A DNA stretch of 64,000 bases, taken from assembly GCF_050937815.1 (NCBI RefSeq), contig NZ_JACDIJ010000004.1, positions 174,261 to 238,260 on the forward strand, given 5' to 3'. The DNA comes from Treponema_C sp050937815 (GTDB lineage Bacteria > Spirochaetota > Spirochaetia > Treponematales > Treponemataceae). Made by a program: the position numbers and the translations under genes. Of this stretch, positions 60,367 to 64,000 are shown piece by piece; the first letter of the stretch is position 1, and the number at the start of each line of letters is the position of its first letter. The notes under the pieces were generated by a model. The model was given only the letters and a program-made list of their open reading frames with translations. It did no database searches and was not told where the DNA came from.

Positions 60367-60993
60367 TCAACGCCCCTTCATTAAAATATCATACGGATAC
60401 GATATTTTCCATTTATCGGTTAAGTAATTTTGTATATACTTTATGGTTTCACAATCATTTACAAAACATCCGGCAGAAACCTTACCGTCGGGAGAAACTC
60501 CTATTTTTTTCGTTTTCAAATTATAATCACTATGTACCAGATTTCTATAAGGCCACCCTCCATCTGTATCTAAGTAAGAACCGCTTTCCTGATACGCTCT
60601 ATTTAAAACAAATATGGGTCCCTTGTAGTCTTCATGAGGAAAATTTCCCGCACGCATGTAAAAATTACGGTTAATATCTATTGTCGCACCTCTATACACA
60701 TCTTCTGTTTTATATGCTCTTAGGGTTTTTTTCGAAACCATATCTTCGGCATAGCCGTTAGCTACCGTCTGCCAACCTGTTGTCGTAAAACAGTCACGAA
60801 GCGTACCGTCCAAATCTTTCTTTAATAAGGTTATACTGTCTAAACCTTGATAATCGGCAATACCTTTTCCCTTTCGCACCGATTTGTAGCTATACGGATT
60901 CCTATTTACAATTCCGCTCACAGCAAATCTTGTGTATGACCCGTCGCCATTTTTATTTATTACTATTATGTCAAAACGGTTAGAACAAATCAT
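60367..60993 (-). CDS. Unknown protein with an L,D-transpeptidase-like HxxxSxGC motif
   Basis: The 208-residue protein lacks a signal peptide. Its C-terminal region reads NLVHSDYNLKTKKIGVSPDG then KVSAGCFVNDCETIKY, recalling the His ... Ser-x-Gly-Cys active site of YkuD or DUF5675-type proteins. The N-terminal half (NKNGDGSYTRFAVSGIVNRN) is unassigned. It is translationally coupled to the ankyrin gene (ATGA). It could be a cell-wall enzyme or an effector; I cannot tell which. Confidence 0.6.
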   Translation of the reverse strand: MICSNRFDIIVINKNGDGSYTRFAVSGIVNRNPYSYKSVRKGKGIADYQGLDSITLLKKDLDGTLRDCFTTTGWQTVANGYAEDMVSKKTLRAYKTEDVYRGATIDINRNFYMRAGNFPHEDYKGPIFVLNRAYQESGSYLDTDGGWPYRNLVHSDYNLKTKKIGVSPDGKVSAGCFVNDCETIKYIQNYLTDKWKISYPYDILMKGR

Positions 60994-61895
60994 TTTCCAA
61001 GACCGGCTTTTTCAACTAAGTGAATAATTTCTTGGTATCCGAATTTTTTTGCAAGATCCAACGGTGTGTCTCCGTCAGGATTGGATGTATGATCCCATAG
61101 TCCTCGCTCAAGCAATTCTTTTACAAAGTTAATATTATTATACCGACACGCATAATGAAATAAATTATTTCCTTCAAACATGGCATACTCACCCGTAACT
61201 ATAGTATACGGCTCAATAAGTTGTTCCTTCCATAAATAATCAAGCATCTCACGATTGTCATTTATAACAAACTCGGAAATAATATGAGGAATAAAAGCCA
61301 GTGCTTTTTCCAAATCCGCTCCCGCATCAATGAGGTAAAATGCAATTTCATTATTATGTTGGCTAAGTGCAATTGCAAGAGGAGTTGCTCCATAATAATT
61401 GGGTTCATCAATATTTTCCATTAGGGGGATTAATAAACCTGCAATTTTTACATTACCATTCATTACCAGATAGTGGAGTGCAGTATTTCCGTCTCTATCT
61501 TTTTTTTCAACATCCGCACCGGCATTAGTTAATTGTATGGCAATTTCTTCAAAACCTTTCTCTGCTGCTATCATCAAGGAGGTTATACCTTTAGCCGTAT
61601 AATATTCCGGGTCTGCACCTGCCTTCAATAATAACCCGATCATTTTTGAGTCTCCTGCTATAGTAGCAGTGATCAACGTATCTCCTTGATATCCTCCAAA
61701 ATTGAATTCCCAATAAACTAAATTAGGATATTTCTTGAGTAATTTTTCTACAACTTCATATCTACCATAAAATATACCATTATAAAAATCCGAATATTCT
61801 TTTAGAGTAGGATTTTTAACTCTACAGCTCATAAGAAGTATCGTATAAAAAAAATAAATAATCAAAAAAAATACATTACCCTTATTATAACGCAT
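60990..61895 (-). CDS. Ankyrin-repeat lipoprotein
   Basis: The lipobox ILLMSC marks lipidation near residue 24. Four to five ankyrin repeats follow (about 55-300): GDTLITATIAGDSKMIGLLL, GITSLMIAAEKGFEEIAIQL, GNTALHYLVMNGNVKIAGLL, GATPLAIALSQHNNEIAFYL and GDTPLDLAKKFGYQEIIHLV. Ankyrin proteins often act as immunity or binding partners of toxins encoded upstream. The start at 61895 is two bases after the previous stop; longer in-frame starts exist inside that gene. Confidence 0.85.
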   Translation of the reverse strand: MRYNKGNVFFLIIYFFYTILLMSCRVKNPTLKEYSDFYNGIFYGRYEVVEKLLKKYPNLVYWEFNFGGYQGDTLITATIAGDSKMIGLLLKAGADPEYYTAKGITSLMIAAEKGFEEIAIQLTNAGADVEKKDRDGNTALHYLVMNGNVKIAGLLIPLMENIDEPNYYGATPLAIALSQHNNEIAFYLIDAGADLEKALAFIPHIISEFVINDNREMLDYLWKEQLIEPYTIVTGEYAMFEGNNLFHYACRYNNINFVKELLERGLWDHTSNPDGDTPLDLAKKFGYQEIIHLVEKAGLGK

Positions 61896-61897
61896 AA

Positions 61898-63757
61898 CTA
61901 ATAACTCCATCCCGATAATCTGCCCCATATACCCAGTAAAAAAGGCTTGCCTTTTTCGATGTAATCAGCATAATTTTGAACTCTTTTATCCGTCTTTGCT
62001 TTCATTTCGGAATAAAAATCAGGTCCCGTAACTAGCACGGTAGTTCCATTTTTTCTCTCAAAAGATATGAACGACTGTCCGACAACTGAAAAATAATTTG
62101 TCCCGTTGATTGACCATGTAGGTATTTGTATATTTACAAGATTCTCCACGGCATTCTGTACTCCCATGCTATATTGAGCGATCAGAGAGAGTCCGTTTGC
62201 AATAGGGGTAACACTAGAATCAGGAGAAGGCGCAAAGGTATATTGCTGGAATAAGCTACGATGACCTTTTCTGTCAAGCTTAATAGCAGGTCTACCCATA
62301 GCTCTTAAATTTTTGTTGTGGATATCTGCTATATTTTGTTGTGTATAGGCTAGTTCATCAATAGATCGAAAATTGTCAGAAGGTATATTCGGCGTTGTGT
62401 TTTTCGGCCCCCATGCCCCACGATATTCAAAACTTGTTCCAAGTGCAAAAAGTGTTCCGTAACCGTTGACCAAAATATGAGCATTTTCTCCATTAAAGTT
62501 ATATCTGCTACTCGGTTCCATAATATCATTTGGTTTATGCAAACTCGGGCCCCCTAAATGTTTTTTCACAAGATCTTTTTCAACAATACTTAAATCAATG
62601 TAATACCCTAAGGCATCATTAATTTTAAAACTATTTAGTGCTATCTGATCAAATGCCTCTTCACTCAAACTTGTTTCTGCTCTTACTATAGAATACAATC
62701 CCACTCGCTTTTTTACTTCATCTGATATAACCTCCGATAGCAAGACAGTTGTATCATGTTGTTTCATATCTTCTATAACGGCTTGAGCATTCTTAACCTC
62801 TTGTTTACTAACATTTGTATTTAAAATATAAGCAAGCGCTTCATCTTTCTTTAGTCCTTCCATATCCCATATTTTGAACTCATCGCCTTCATTTGTTTCA
62901 AGGAAAAGACTACTGCGATCATCATCAATTAAACTTCCATCTTTCATCAGCTTCCAATAATCCTTACTCCAATCATAGTTGCCCGCTACATGATCAAGCA
63001 TGGTCATCATATCGCCGCTCTTATAGGCGTCTATGTCTTTTTGTAAGATGTCGCTGCCCGCTATGATATTATCAAGGCTTTTCGTATACCGCGCATCGCT
63101 TTGCATACGTAAGGCAAGTTCGGTGTGTCCTATCACGGCGCGGGCGGTTTCCATAAACTGCTGTTGTCCGCTTCCTACAAGGCCGTCACGGTAGGCTTCG
63201 TGTCCTAAGGTTATGCCCATGGCAAGCTGTTCTTCGCGGCTCATTGTGTCTTTATAGTTGTCCAAGTATACGGTACGCTTTCCGTCTTTTGCTACCGTTT
63301 CGGCTTCTCCCGTGCCCGTTCCTCTTGCAAGCCGGGTATCTCCTTTCAATATGCTTTCCAACTGCATTCGCTGCATGCCGTCCCCAAAGCCGTACTGTGC
63401 TCTCAAAGCTGTAGCAGCGTTACCTAAGCCGTCCCGTTTGGCGGCACGCTCTATCTCTCTATTCTTATTCCAGTGACTTGCTCCGGCCAAGGCTCCCGAT
63501 ATTCTTCCGAGGCTTATGTCGGTACCGCCCATGGTCGCACCGCTTTCTGTCGAAAGCGGATGCTTACCGAGTTTTTGCACAAGCAAAAACTCGCCGACAG
63601 TGAAGTTTGTATATGTATTTTTAAGCTTCCGTTTTACATACATCTTTAACCCTGCTTTATTAATATCCGGCATATGCTTATTGCGACTTCTAAAACTACC
63701 TGAACACAGTACTTCATTTGTAAAATCTTGCAAACTTAGTACGCTATCCCATACCAA
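61898..63757 (-). pseudogene. C-terminal part of a large treponemal surface or toxin-like protein
   Basis: From about residue 75 the protein reads as a mature fold: GRISGALAGASHWNKNREIE, SREEQLAMGITLGHEAYRDG (an HE pair), TARAVIGHTELALRMQ, and a C-terminal NGTNYFSVVGQSFISFERKN. The first ~75 codons start at a TTG inside the upstream gene and run through a two-hairpin palindrome, so they look acquired. There is no signal peptide or membrane segment. I take it as a 5'-truncated piece of a much larger gene; it may still be translated. The family is not recognised by name. Confidence 0.6.
63540..63593. repeat. Two-hairpin palindromic unit, copy 2, inside a reading frame
   Basis: Hairpin A (CCGCTTTC and complement, 63540-63547 and 63552-63559, loop TGTC) and hairpin B (CGAGTTTTTGC and complement, 63568-63578 and 63583-63593, loop ACAA) repeat the unit at 59200-59254. 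In B the A-T pair of copy 1 is a G-C pair here, a compensatory change. On the minus strand it encodes FLLVQKLGKHPLSTESG of the 61898-63757 frame. Confidence 0.8.
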
Positions 63758-64000
63758 TGTTCGTGTTTTGTTTTTTCTACATGTTTATAACCGACAGAGT
63801 GTAATTCATCTTCGGTTAGAATGCTTAAATTCAGATCAGGAGAATAAACATTTCCGCCATGTAAAAGACTGTACCCCAATAAAAAATCGTAAACTTTATC
63901 TGTAAAAAAAACAATATTTATTTCATTTGAAATTATGTTGTATTTTCTTCCAATGTCAGAATTTATTCTTTTTTTTCTATAACTGATACCTCCTACGAAC
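63736..64000 (-). CDS. Unknown small protein, C-terminal part
   Basis: A minus-strand frame enters from beyond the window and stops at 63736 (TAA). About 87 residues are visible, for example KVYDFLLGYSLLHGGNVYSP, LNLSILTEDELHSVGYKHVE and KTKHEHWYGIAY. It has no recognised motif. AT-rich codons and size resemble immunity-type genes downstream of toxins. Its 3' end overlaps the supposed start of the next gene by about 20 bp. Confidence 0.5.
   Translation of the reverse strand, partial: FVGGISYRKKRINSDIGRKYNIISNEINIVFFTDKVYDFLLGYSLLHGGNVYSPDLNLSILTEDELHSVGYKHVEKTKHEHWYGIAY

Overview
The window most likely comes from a host-associated Treponema. I infer this from gene content: a PPi-dependent phosphofructokinase, an archaeal-type uridylate kinase, PilZ and TPR proteins, PEGA/FlgD-like and TIG surface proteins, NADase-type glycan-binding proteins, a flavodiiron protein and an anaerobe's gene set. 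No rRNA is present to confirm it. Housekeeping DNA has moderate GC and dense operons with many 4-bp ATGA start/stop overlaps. Accessory islands near 9-13, 38-40, 52.9-55 and 58.6-64 kb are AT-richer or full of palindromes and gene fragments.

Layout. 0-2.7 kb: a ribose-type operon (rbsD, BtpA/SgcQ-like gene, rbsK running off the edge) with a LacI regulator and two visible operators. 3-9 kb: a LolCDE/MacB-like ABC transporter, a LolA-like periplasmic protein and a predicted beta-barrel protein. 9-13 kb: a palindrome-rich island holding a groEL 3' fragment, an Rpn nuclease and an IS110-family element. 13-20 kb: NfeD/SPFH, split chromate transporter, and an operon of a YgbA-like protein, an ABC exporter pair and YbaN. 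20-37 kb: rpsU, PilZ and TPR proteins, a cyclic-nucleotide-binding protein, murB, cysS, an ECF sigma/anti-sigma operon with a catalytically dead transglutaminase-like protein, UMP kinase, a glucosaminidase, radC, a PEGA protein, cardiolipin synthase and pfp. 38-40 kb: a glycan-binding protein and a RelE-type toxin-antitoxin pair. 40-46.7 kb: HAD phosphatase, flavodiiron protein, class III cyclase, a 119-bp repeat array, pgk and a cyclic-nucleotide-gated anti-sigma-like ATPase. 46.7-51.3 kb: purECFMN. 51-55 kb: a C69 dipeptidase, tRNA-Met(CAT) and a decaying island. 55.3-58.6 kb: dapA-asd-lysA. 58.6-64 kb: a truncated toxin-antitoxin pair and a fast-evolving surface or polymorphic-toxin-like locus.

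The strongest unusual signals are these. (1) The IS110 element sits exactly in the linker between two palindromes, and its structured leader carries a 10-nt copy of the reconstructed target, as expected for a bridge RNA. (2) Hairpin arrays at 10.6-10.9, 12.5 and 43.5-43.9 kb keep a GGA loop while their stems differ. One 119-bp repeat shows an A-T, G-T, G-C series at one stem pair, and its core matches 11 of 12 positions of the CsrA SELEX consensus, so the arrays could be CsrB-like sponges. (3) Truncated gene pieces (groEL, a large surface gene) begin directly at palindromes, suggesting these repeats mark recombination junctions.
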